DNA of 43,066 nucleotides, taken from IMG/VR virus record IMGVR_UViG_3300048128_000112, positions 1-43,066 of that record; one strand, 5' to 3'. The translations under genes and the position numbers were made by a program. This document shows positions 20,801 through 28,970 of the stretch, in pieces. The stretch's first letter is position 1, and each line of letters opens with the position of its first letter. The DNA is from a virus. The notes below the pieces were generated by a model that was given only the letters and a program-made list of their open reading frames with translations, was not told the origin of the DNA and searched no databases.

Positions 20801-21264
20801 GAAATCTCAGGCTTTTGCTTGTCAGTGTTGTCGACTTGAACCGGCAAGCCCTTGCTGTTGACTTCCAGAACAGCTGTTCCCCCACCACCGCCAGCAAGCG
20901 TGGTGATCTGATCTTCCAGCTCTTGGATGTTGTAAAGCCACTGCTTATCTGATTCGTTCAGATCCTCGGCAACGATGTAACTACCGTCTGCCCACTGAAC
21001 AATCTGCTTGTCTTCAGGGGTATCACGTTCAACCTTCAGCTCTTGCGTCGACGTTGGCGCCGTCCCAACCCTGATCAGCTGGTCTGTCACCCAGATGTAT
21101 TCATCACCTGTCGGAGTGCCATTCGTAATGACAGTCAGCGTCGTCGCTACACCGTTGTCAATGCGCTTGACGGTGACGTGATCACGGCTGAGGTAATCAA
21201 AGGTGATAGTGAACTCAACCTTCGAGCCGTCACCCGTGAACGTGTCGGTTGCGTAGCTTGACAT
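17815..21264 (-). CDS. T7-type tail fibre with collagen-like region and S74 chaperone (1149 aa)
   Basis: Residues 1-~120 are a T7 gp17-type N-terminal domain (TFTGDGSKVEFTITFDYLSR, LKVERDTPEDKQIVQW), which anchors fibres to the tail. About 230-300 has collagen-like Gly-x-y triplets (GDQGNPGPP, GEQGTKGDKGDPGDG). A long variable shaft with receptor-type repeats follows. The last ~105 residues are an S74 intramolecular chaperone with the cleavage dyad SDYRIKK (S1045, K1050), FIAHELQEI and a C-terminal coiled coil (EVLAKNEELEERIAALEGA). After trimer folding, the chaperone should cut itself off just before S1045. This is the main fibre, and its N-terminus docks to the tail tube proteins. Confidence 0.88.
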   Translation of the reverse strand: MSSYATDTFTGDGSKVEFTITFDYLSRDHVTVKRIDNGVATTLTVITNGTPTGDEYIWVTDQLIRVGTAPTSTQELKVERDTPEDKQIVQWADGSYIVAEDLNESDKQWLYNIQELEDQITTLAGGGGGTAVLEVNSKGLPVQVDNTDKQKPEISVEQSKSTDDPNALTSDTRLMSEKAIDSAFKQHVGTGPASATKVGQLRIDNTASPLKTYYWTGSAWVQIQTKGDQGNPGPPPGLQTPSATVTSVPLKPGNVVGDPTAVVSQDANSDLQFQFGIPIGQKGEQGTKGDKGDPGDGVTYKGAIDATTAAEPSNPNNGDFYVNTVDGTSAWTGLSTVTDGSRLIWNANTNQWDNFTPTYASDLGYTAAADKGTITNTNGTDAEIPIVDSTNAGLMSPSQLTTLNTTPTIQQVLDEGNTSSTELWIGLGGQYVRIENNGTIETTSTIKTKSTTAGDAGTTAATKDYVDGAKATAEISQTKPSSPKAGDLWWADTTTDDGGGRLYIYNDGAWVDVSVPGKGSTGFTEPVTFQLATTHRGGIRLDDNIYNVAPSGNKSSLSVCPTVPDHAGKDIVTSINYVAGKSANVSGGRQVAIGYQVNSDFGSDYADSGRASYGFKSNLPAAGNGNTYAFYGDGSAPSYFGGLVGIKTINPAGSLNVQSNTATRPSLAYDTADILNLDYGTVQLALGIDSANPFSSYLQSRDNANGSRPLTLNPAGGNVGVNTPDARVPFELKKGQNGTEYYPAQFFGFAGTVLNCNDAADQHGLFVANRWAGADSLAFEVGSLYSSEGSYNSYFRVRGDGYIGVGRDLPKERLDVKGNIQLGVDSGYGFLQLGNNTSNWSHSWHLGSNGVGGFEIYSGNLGGNASKKLEIGFNDTKLITNLKIAPPSTNGEGGDIVLTRPNQNDPGLTLDVLNDVTYRLFTTVGNSTLQIGNLASGAHSVVFYCGDSISPLYLTQGYTYFNKDLRFGYANTQVFPGVGNTDVGGVMSISPTTGTVCVLSRKDGDCLALNRTGTNGDLISMRKNGQAKGSIEINDANIVITGQASDYRIKKNITPLPSTVDEIKAMNLVNFEYTDRAPGQVFEGFIAHELQEICPGAVTGTKDAVDENGQPDLQGIDYSKLIPKLTRALQEVLAKNEELEERIAALEGA

Positions 21265-21288
21265 CCAGTGCTCTACGGGGCAGTAGCT

Positions 21289-24200
21289 CTATTGTGCCCC
21301 GCCCAATGCTTCCGTCAAAGCTTTGACCTTTGCCTCTGCCTCATCCCTAATTGGTGACTGACCGGACTCAGTCAGCATCTCCATCTGCAGCGTTGCATTC
21401 TTCGCGTCATTCATCTCACGCCAACGCAGAACTGCAGGCGGAGCATCTTCCGTGTTCAGCATTTGCGCGGTCGTCATCTCCGCGTAATACCGCTTCAGTG
21501 CCTTCATCATCACGGCTGCTGGAACACGACGACGCTCAGCTCTCGGGGCATCAGTGGCAAACGACGTGGGCTCCATCCCCTCCATCGCTTGATAGATCGG
21601 GTCATTCATCAATGACCGCGCAGCCTCCAGCATGGTGTTGCCTTTGGTGTGCTTGCCCAGGAACAAGCGCAGATCAAGCGACAAAAGGGTCTTGTCGTCC
21701 TTCACCCTGACGCCAGAAGGGGTTGTGATGTCCAGGACCGGCACGCGAACAGTGAAGTTCGCAGGGGCTCCAATCACAAACGGATCCGTCGTTCCCTTCA
21801 GTGCTCCGTAGGTGTCGTTCCAAATCTTCTGCATGTCGTCCGTCATCGGCACGTCACGCAGTCGCTTGCTGATCAGCTCCTCCGGTGGGTCCAGCAGATC
21901 GAGGTAATCCAGCTCTGTGTAGACCTTGTCTTGTGGGTGCTCGCCTGGGGTGAAACGATGCTCCAGATAGGTCATCAAATCCATGCCCCAGGGCTTGCGG
22001 ATGTCGGTGCCCAGCCAATCCTTGTCCTTGTACTTGCCACCGAATGAACCCGCCAGGCCGGTGACGTTGTAAGCCGCATCACGAATACGACGCTCCCAGG
22101 TTTCCATCAGGTCAGTGGGGATGTCGTCGAAGTCCTGCTCAGTCCACTCTCCGTCTCTGTAGAGATCGGCTGACTGCGAATTAGAGGCTCGCTCAAGACT
22201 GCGCATTGGGCCGCTGGGTGTGTAGCGACCAGCTGCCAAATAGCCGGCCATGCCGCCAACCTTTGAACCCATGCCGCGATCGGCATAAGCGACATCCATC
22301 AGCTGTTGCACCTGGCCAATGGCAGAGCCCCTGGACAAGTAGCCCAACAAAACACCAGTGACCGCTTCGACCAGGTTCAGCTGGTCGTACTTGCTGAAGA
22401 ATGCACCCTCAACGTTGTCGACGATGTCCTGCATCATCAGCAGCGTGTTGATGATTGGGTAGCCACCACGCATCTGCACACCAGCAATGCTGTTCGGCTC
22501 CAGGCCGCGCTGCTTCTGCTTAATCACCCATTCACGGCGCTGCTCCTTGGGGACCGGGCCGTTACCAACGATCAGTCCACCGGCAGACAGCAGGCCAAAC
22601 ATCGCCCAAACATGGCCAGCCATGATCAGGTTTGCCTTGTTCCGGCGCACCTGTGATGGCGTCATGTCAGTAAACAGTCGACCGATGGCAGGCAGGCCCA
22701 TCATCTGCAGGTCAAAGCCAACTCCCAGGAACGGAGCCTGGAAGTAGGGGGCGACAGCCTCCACAAAGGGGAGCTGCTGCAAACGCTTGCCTGCCATGTA
22801 GGCATCACGCAGCGGACCACCGGGCTCGCCGGGGACATTGGCGAAACGCAGCTCATCGGAAAACTCCGATGCAATACGAGTCGTCTTGTTCGGCACCATG
22901 CCGCCGTATCGCTCACTGACACGGCTTTCCATGATCATGTCATCGATGCCCTGGTCGTCGAGCAGCTCAGGACTGATGCCCTGCTCACGACGAAACGCAA
23001 TGCGTTGCGCTTCTGTTGGCTCCAGACCGTAGAAGGATTCCATGAACTCCTTCTCGATCCATTCGTTCATTGCCTTCTGAGGATCAGCAGCGTCCTCGAA
23101 GTTCATCTGCTTGCCCTGCATCCGGGCTTTCATCTCCAGCTGATGTCGAACCCGATAGACCGAGAAGGTGAAGCCAGCAACGTTGTCGACAGCACCCATG
23201 GTCCGAAGGCCAGGGCGAAGCCAGTAGCTATTGCCGGTCTTCTCGTACATCCACAGGCGAACACCTGTGTGGAGGAGCTTCCCGTAACGCTCTGGATTGG
23301 CCAGGCTGGCCATGCGGCGAGCAGCGTTCTTGCCCTCTGCTCCCTTCATTGCCGCAGCCTGGAGATCCTCCAGCTCAGCGACAAGCTCATCAGGTGACTG
23401 ATACCGCTTGCCGTAAGTGTCGACGTTGTTGGCATACATCGCCTTGCCATCAGCAAAGGCGTCGACGAAAACCTCCTTGCCTGCATCCCGAACAGCTAGC
23501 GCTGCAGCACCAAGGCCTTCCCAGTTGGCAGCCCATGCCTGGGTCGTGGCCCGGCTGAGGTTGGTGCCTTCGATTTCCCTGAACTGCAGTAGGTCTTCGT
23601 AGAACTGCCGATACGGTCCGAACAAGGCCATGATCGCGTTGGAGCCCAGGTTCAGGAAGTTGGTGTTCTCGTTGAAGAGCTGCCAATCCTTGGTCAGCAG
23701 GTTGAACCGCTTCATGCGGTTGTAGTTCGTCTGCTGCGGGGTTTCCTTCCGTGGCTCAACACCAGTGATCCGGATGTTGTTTACCTCCAGCTCCAGCTGC
23801 GCAGCAGCAGCGGCTGGATCTGTTTGGGCCTTGTCGAGTGCTTCGAGGATGCGGCCAAACGACTGATCCTTGTTGAGCTGATCAGGAGTCAGCCGGGCGG
23901 CGGCATCTACTGATGCCTGCTCTGCTGCGGTGTCGACAATGTCGGCTGCTTCATCAACAGCACGAACGACATCAACGTCAGTGAATTCCATCAGCGGGCC
24001 TTCAAAGCCCCGGCCCTGGAGCGCTTGGCCGATACGGCCCCAGGCTCCGCGGACATGGTCGTAATGACGCTGAGCCATCAGCGCCACCTTGAACTGCCGG
24101 AACAGCTTTACCGCCTGCTCATCAGGCAGCTTGGCTCCAGGGTTGTTCCGAACAAACTCCAGGACGTCCCTGGCACCAGCGGCATACGTCTCCTTGGCGG

Positions 24201-24711
24201 TGTCATGGGCAAAGCGAAGGACGACAATGTCGTCGATCAATCCGGTGACACGGTCGCTGGAGTTGGCCATGACCCGCAGCCAGCCGCCAACGCTCCCACG
24301 TTCCGACAGGTATTGCAGCATTTGAGCCCGTTTCTTCGGGCTGCTGTAGCCCTTGAGCGTGAACTCCTCGGGCATGTTCTTGGCCCCAGCCTGCCTGAGG
24401 CTGTTGGTCAGAACGGCATAGTCCCGGACTACCTCCTCAGGGGCATCGCGAAGCTTCTGCTTGAAGTTGACCGGCTGGCCCTCGCCGATGTTGACCTTGG
24501 GCTTTTTCTTGACGCCTTCTTCTGCCGCAGCCCTATTGGCCGGGTCAGTCATCCCTTTCAGGGCATCAGCATTGGCTGCCTTGAATTCGTCATCTGACGG
24601 AACAGCGCGGCTGGCACGAATCTGATTGATCCGTGTCAGCTCAGCGTCGTTCTGCTGGCGCTCCAGGTCCAGCGCAAGTTTGCGTTGGAACAGTTCATCG
24701 CAACTAGACAT
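21289..24711 (-). CDS. Large internal virion/ejection protein (1140 aa)
   Basis: It is mostly alpha-helical and soluble, with Ala/Gln/Glu-rich N-terminal helices and a central hydrophobic segment (about 700-725, NLIMAGHVWAMFGLLSAGGL) that could insert into the membrane. No lysozyme or transglycosylase motif is visible. It directly follows the 1418-aa gene with a TGATG overlap and precedes the tail fibre. In T7 this position is held by gp16, a 1318-aa ejectosome protein. Here the gp16 position seems split into two large proteins. A role in the trans-envelope DNA-ejection channel is inferred from order and size. Confidence 0.7.
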   Translation of the reverse strand: MSSCDELFQRKLALDLERQQNDAELTRINQIRASRAVPSDDEFKAANADALKGMTDPANRAAAEEGVKKKPKVNIGEGQPVNFKQKLRDAPEEVVRDYAVLTNSLRQAGAKNMPEEFTLKGYSSPKKRAQMLQYLSERGSVGGWLRVMANSSDRVTGLIDDIVVLRFAHDTAKETYAAGARDVLEFVRNNPGAKLPDEQAVKLFRQFKVALMAQRHYDHVRGAWGRIGQALQGRGFEGPLMEFTDVDVVRAVDEAADIVDTAAEQASVDAAARLTPDQLNKDQSFGRILEALDKAQTDPAAAAAQLELEVNNIRITGVEPRKETPQQTNYNRMKRFNLLTKDWQLFNENTNFLNLGSNAIMALFGPYRQFYEDLLQFREIEGTNLSRATTQAWAANWEGLGAAALAVRDAGKEVFVDAFADGKAMYANNVDTYGKRYQSPDELVAELEDLQAAAMKGAEGKNAARRMASLANPERYGKLLHTGVRLWMYEKTGNSYWLRPGLRTMGAVDNVAGFTFSVYRVRHQLEMKARMQGKQMNFEDAADPQKAMNEWIEKEFMESFYGLEPTEAQRIAFRREQGISPELLDDQGIDDMIMESRVSERYGGMVPNKTTRIASEFSDELRFANVPGEPGGPLRDAYMAGKRLQQLPFVEAVAPYFQAPFLGVGFDLQMMGLPAIGRLFTDMTPSQVRRNKANLIMAGHVWAMFGLLSAGGLIVGNGPVPKEQRREWVIKQKQRGLEPNSIAGVQMRGGYPIINTLLMMQDIVDNVEGAFFSKYDQLNLVEAVTGVLLGYLSRGSAIGQVQQLMDVAYADRGMGSKVGGMAGYLAAGRYTPSGPMRSLERASNSQSADLYRDGEWTEQDFDDIPTDLMETWERRIRDAAYNVTGLAGSFGGKYKDKDWLGTDIRKPWGMDLMTYLEHRFTPGEHPQDKVYTELDYLDLLDPPEELISKRLRDVPMTDDMQKIWNDTYGALKGTTDPFVIGAPANFTVRVPVLDITTPSGVRVKDDKTLLSLDLRLFLGKHTKGNTMLEAARSLMNDPIYQAMEGMEPTSFATDAPRAERRRVPAAVMMKALKRYYAEMTTAQMLNTEDAPPAVLRWREMNDAKNATLQMEMLTESGQSPIRDEAEAKVKALTEALGGAQ

Positions 24712-27700
24712 CAGATGCAGCCCTCCAGCTCGGTTTCGGCAGCAAGCCTTTCTGTAAGTAAATCGAAGTCTTGCTGCTTTTGCTTCAAATACAGCGACAC
24801 ACGATCAGTTAGCTCAGGAAGCAATGCGTCCATATTGCTATCAATACGGCCCCGCATAGCTTCGAGCTGCTGTGGGGTGAGCTTCTTGATCTTGGTCTGA
24901 CCAGCACTGCCGATCTTGCCTTCTGCTGCAAGCTCGAAGACATCTACCCATGCGGGTTCTTTCTCCAGTGCGTAGCGCCACTTGCGCCGGAGAGTGTTGA
25001 TGAACTTCTTGATTTGCTCGAAGGCAGCCTGAACACCGCCAGCCTTCATCCGGACCTTGCGGTTGTTGTACCAAATAGCGAAGGCTTCAGCCTGCAATTC
25101 CTTGGCAGACATGCCTTCGACGTACTGGCCAAAGCGATTGTTCTTGACCAGCTTCGCCATTTCTGACAGGGCCTCGGGCTCATTGATGGCCTCGCCCATT
25201 GAGATGGCGTCCATGTCGACCTTGTTCGACATCCGTTCAAGCCATTCCTGAACGACATGGAATGCCTCGTGATACGCCACCTTGCCGAAAGGCAGCCGAC
25301 CACCACCGCTCTTCAGGCCTGGCGTCAGCAGGCGGTTATCCAGTGCGTCGGACATGGCCAGATAAACCATGGCCTGGTGCGCATTCGGAAAGTTGAACGG
25401 CACCATCACGCCCTGGGTTCTGCCGTCCAAGAACTCAGACAGCGGATCGTCCGGGTTCTCTGCCATGAAACGAGCAGCGGCTGGATCCCAGGCTTCTGTG
25501 CTTTGGATCTTGGCCTCCTGGCCAAACAGCTCGCCGATGTTGATCTCATCCAGATACCGGATTCTCAGTGGGTCTAACCCTGAGATTTGAGCGGCTTCTT
25601 TCAGGGCTTCGACCATCTCCTTGGCCAATTTCTCGCTTGCGCGAGCCATGCCAGCGACCGTGCTTGGGACCTTCAAGCCGATGTCCATCAGCTCGGCTTC
25701 CTTCTGCATTGCCTGTGCTTCCATCGCGCCCGCGTAGCGATTGCGGATTGCCGCTTCGCTGTATTCACCATCAGCACGGGCGGCTTGCGGGAACGACTTG
25801 GATGCCTGCACCTCAGAGCGGGGCACCTCAATCTCAAGCGCTTCCTGCGGAGCCTTCCGGCTGCCGGTCACGTCCTCGATTGAGTCCTGGATCTGACCCT
25901 TGATCTCAGCGCCAAGAGCCCGCACCTCAGCGATGTCAAAGCCTTGCTCCTTCAGAGCCTTGGTGATGGCAGCCTTTGTCGCCTGGGCCTTCTCGCTCTT
26001 GCTGCCGCTTTGCAGGATGTAGGCCGCCCGATCCAGATCGTCCTGGAAGGTGAGCTTTGCCATCCCAAAACGAGGCGATGACTTCTCGTAGCTCTTCGGC
26101 ATCGTGAAGCGCTCTGCCGGGTTGCTGATGCTTTCAGCCAAGGGGTCGAACTCATTGGCATAACCAGCGACTGGCTTCAGCAAACCGTTGGCCTTCTTCT
26201 CCTCGAAGGTCATCTCGTCGTACCCAATCGCGGCACGCTCGGCTTCGAGCTTGTCGCCAGCCAATGCGTTGTCGATTGCTGCGTACTCCTCGGTCAGCCG
26301 GGCCTCGTTATCAAGCACCTTCAGCAGGCCGACATCAGCACGGTCGTTGTCGACATCAAGCCGCCCTGGGTCAGGGCTGTCGACCAGCGGGGTAGACGGT
26401 GGCCGGGCTTCACCCTTCTCCGCTGCAGTCTTGGCGATCTTCGAGATCTTCTGGCGACGAGTCAGCTGAGGAGCCTCTTCAACCACCTCTTCCGCAACCT
26501 TGGCCGGAGCAGGGGTGCCTTCAGCTGCTTCGATCAGCTGACGACGGATGCGATCAGCAACAGGCTTGACCTTGGCACCATTGGCGATCTGCTCAGCCCC
26601 TTCATTCAGCAGCTGGCTGGTTGGGCCCTCGGTGTACTTGGTCGCATCGAACTCAGCCAGCAGCGCTGCGGTGTCATCAGCCAGCGTGCCGGTAGCGGCC
26701 TGGTCGATGTCGTTACCAACTTCCGTCAGGCGGTTGGCATTAGCTGCCGTCCGCTTCATCAGGTTTTTGTCGGCCATCAGATCCCTGCGGATCCGAGCGG
26801 CCAGCTCACCTTTCTGAACCATCAGGTTCAGCATCTCGGTGTTGCCGAACAGGTCGACTTGATCGCCCTGCACGGTGGATGCCGACCGGGCCTGCTGCAG
26901 CACTTCGTTGAATGCAGAGTCAGACAGATCACGGCTCAGCAACGCCTTGTATGCCTGCTGCATTCCGGTCTCATCCAGGCCGCTGCCCCCCAGGGCCAGG
27001 GCCTTGCCCTTGCTGATGCGACCGTCGATCGCGTCTTGGAAGATGTTGTCCGGCAATCCGCTCAGCGCCAGACCCTCAGTGGCCAGGCCTGACCGCAGCG
27101 GAATACCAAGGTTCTCAAGTTCAGCCGGGTCGGTGATGCCCTGATCCCGAATGAACTTGCCTGCATCAAATGCAGTGCCACCGCCCTGGGCGATGTTGGT
27201 CAAAGCACCCTTGGATCGGGCAGCCTCAGCAGTCGGGGCGTTGATGTACTCCACCCGCATCGAGGGAATACCCAGCTCCTTCGCCTTGGCCAGACGGTTG
27301 TGGCCATTGACGACATAGGTCTGACCATCCATCGGGTCGGTCCACACCTGGATCGATCCCTCCATGTCCTCGTTCCACACGCCCACCCCTGTGAGTGAGT
27401 TGCCCTTTTGCTGGCCTTGGGCGTCGGTGCCCATCTTGAACTGGAAGCGACCGGGATCCACTTGGATCTCTCCGACCGGCAGCATCGGAGCGCCCATCAT
27501 CCGGCTGGGCATCACTGACTGGCCTTTGCCTTCCAGCGTTGCGATGCCATTGATGATGTCGCTACGGGTGAACTGATCAGGACTGCGACCAGTGGCCTGC
27601 GTGATGGCCGCGGCCAACTCCGGGCTGTTGCCTGGATCAGCCAGAGACTTCAGCTCAGCTGTAGAAACGCCGCTGAACTGCTGGCTCTTGTCTGCGTTCT

Positions 27701-28967
27701 GCGGAAGGCTCTGCGTCGGAGCAGTGACCGACTCGTAACGCATGTCCGGATTGATGGCCTCCGGCTGCGCCCGTGCTGTCACCTCTTCGACGACAGCAGG
27801 AACTGACTCACCCTCAGAGCGGGTGATGATCTCGTCCAGATCAGCGTCACTGGCCTGACCCTCCAAGGTCTCCGTGATGGCGTCCACCTCAACGGTGGAA
27901 CTCAGCAGCTTCTCCTCGTCTTGCTGGATTGCGTCGGTGTAGCTGCTCTTGCCGGTGTCATCTGTCTGGATGACGCCATCGGCCTGCAGGTTGTCCCGTG
28001 CGGTCTGCCGTGATGTGCGAGCAGTGCGACTTCTAAGTGCTCGCTGACCAGCAGGCAATGCTGAGGCAAGACCACCCAGGCCACCCGCCAAGGTCAGCGA
28101 CGCTGCCAGGTTCGGGCCGAATGCCGCCATGGACGCTTCGGTCCGGCTCATGCCTGGCTTGACCGGCTCCAGGTTCTTGACCACCTCCGGGTCAATGCCC
28201 ATGAACTGCAGCAGCTGCACAGCACTGCCGCCCTGGTTGTCATCCAGGAAGGTGCTGGGGATTTCGTCAGCGACGTTGGCAGCACCAAAACGAACAGCAC
28301 CACCTAGCGCCGTCTTTGCCTTGGTCGCATCCAGGAACTGCAGCGACTTGGCCAGCCATGGGAACTTGGCCGCCAATGACGTGCCTGCAAGGGCATTGCC
28401 AACGCCACCAGTGGCGAATGCCAGGGCAGCATTAAGCACCAACGACGAACGGAAATCGTCGCCAGCAAGCTGCTCCTCGGTCATCTCCGAGGGAGGGGTG
28501 AAGCCGTTGGTCCGATAAAAGTTGTCAAGGTCGTTATCGATGTCCCCCTCAAGCCCTGGCGACAGCATTCCTGTCGGCTCCAGCACGGCCTTAGTCGCAT
28601 TGCCAATCGCCTTCTTGGCACCCAGCTTCAGGGTGTTGCGACCTGCCTCACCCGCGAAGGGGGTCGCCGCATCGATGGCGTAGCTCTGGACGCGGGGCAG
28701 TGCCGTCTCCAGATTGCTGAGCTGCTTGAACTCGTATTCAATGTCGTTCTTCAGGTTGTCCATCCCGCCCAAACCGGGGATGTATCGACCACCGGGCACC
28801 TGCTCCCACCAGGGCCGCGTCTCCCGCTCCCGCTCAGTGCGTTCCTTCTGCTCAGGCTCTGGCAGTGGTGCCATCTCCGCTTCTGGCGGCTTGGCGACGT
28901 TGTTGTCATCAGGGGCAGGGCCCTGCCACCCCCACTCCCCATTGGCCGGGTTCAGTTCAAAAGGCAT
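24711..28967 (-). CDS. Giant ejection protein with ParB-like and HExxH peptidase domains (1418 aa)
   Basis: About 1-320 is Pro/Glu-rich then Gly/Ala-rich, with hydrophobic helices (LVLNAALAFATGGVGNALAG) suited to membrane insertion. About 495-600 has the ParB/DdrB-type signature: MLPVGEIQVDPGRFQF, YVVNGHNRLAKAKELG (550-566), NIAQGGGTAFDAGKF, then IPLRSGLATEGLALSGLPD. Near the C-terminus a zinc-peptidase motif HEAFH lies at 1233-1237, with a likely third ligand E1294 in LQAEAFAIWY (gluzincin spacing). ParB-like plus metallopeptidase domains together are typical of 'polyvalent' proteins that mobile elements inject to counter host defences. It lies in the gp15-gp16 region of the operon, so it is probably packaged and ejected with DNA. 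No function is proven. Confidence 0.75.
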   Translation of the reverse strand: MPFELNPANGEWGWQGPAPDDNNVAKPPEAEMAPLPEPEQKERTERERETRPWWEQVPGGRYIPGLGGMDNLKNDIEYEFKQLSNLETALPRVQSYAIDAATPFAGEAGRNTLKLGAKKAIGNATKAVLEPTGMLSPGLEGDIDNDLDNFYRTNGFTPPSEMTEEQLAGDDFRSSLVLNAALAFATGGVGNALAGTSLAAKFPWLAKSLQFLDATKAKTALGGAVRFGAANVADEIPSTFLDDNQGGSAVQLLQFMGIDPEVVKNLEPVKPGMSRTEASMAAFGPNLAASLTLAGGLGGLASALPAGQRALRSRTARTSRQTARDNLQADGVIQTDDTGKSSYTDAIQQDEEKLLSSTVEVDAITETLEGQASDADLDEIITRSEGESVPAVVEEVTARAQPEAINPDMRYESVTAPTQSLPQNADKSQQFSGVSTAELKSLADPGNSPELAAAITQATGRSPDQFTRSDIINGIATLEGKGQSVMPSRMMGAPMLPVGEIQVDPGRFQFKMGTDAQGQQKGNSLTGVGVWNEDMEGSIQVWTDPMDGQTYVVNGHNRLAKAKELGIPSMRVEYINAPTAEAARSKGALTNIAQGGGTAFDAGKFIRDQGITDPAELENLGIPLRSGLATEGLALSGLPDNIFQDAIDGRISKGKALALGGSGLDETGMQQAYKALLSRDLSDSAFNEVLQQARSASTVQGDQVDLFGNTEMLNLMVQKGELAARIRRDLMADKNLMKRTAANANRLTEVGNDIDQAATGTLADDTAALLAEFDATKYTEGPTSQLLNEGAEQIANGAKVKPVADRIRRQLIEAAEGTPAPAKVAEEVVEEAPQLTRRQKISKIAKTAAEKGEARPPSTPLVDSPDPGRLDVDNDRADVGLLKVLDNEARLTEEYAAIDNALAGDKLEAERAAIGYDEMTFEEKKANGLLKPVAGYANEFDPLAESISNPAERFTMPKSYEKSSPRFGMAKLTFQDDLDRAAYILQSGSKSEKAQATKAAITKALKEQGFDIAEVRALGAEIKGQIQDSIEDVTGSRKAPQEALEIEVPRSEVQASKSFPQAARADGEYSEAAIRNRYAGAMEAQAMQKEAELMDIGLKVPSTVAGMARASEKLAKEMVEALKEAAQISGLDPLRIRYLDEINIGELFGQEAKIQSTEAWDPAAARFMAENPDDPLSEFLDGRTQGVMVPFNFPNAHQAMVYLAMSDALDNRLLTPGLKSGGGRLPFGKVAYHEAFHVVQEWLERMSNKVDMDAISMGEAINEPEALSEMAKLVKNNRFGQYVEGMSAKELQAEAFAIWYNNRKVRMKAGGVQAAFEQIKKFINTLRRKWRYALEKEPAWVDVFELAAEGKIGSAGQTKIKKLTPQQLEAMRGRIDSNMDALLPELTDRVSLYLKQKQQDFDLLTERLAAETELEGCI

Positions 28968-28970
28968 TGA

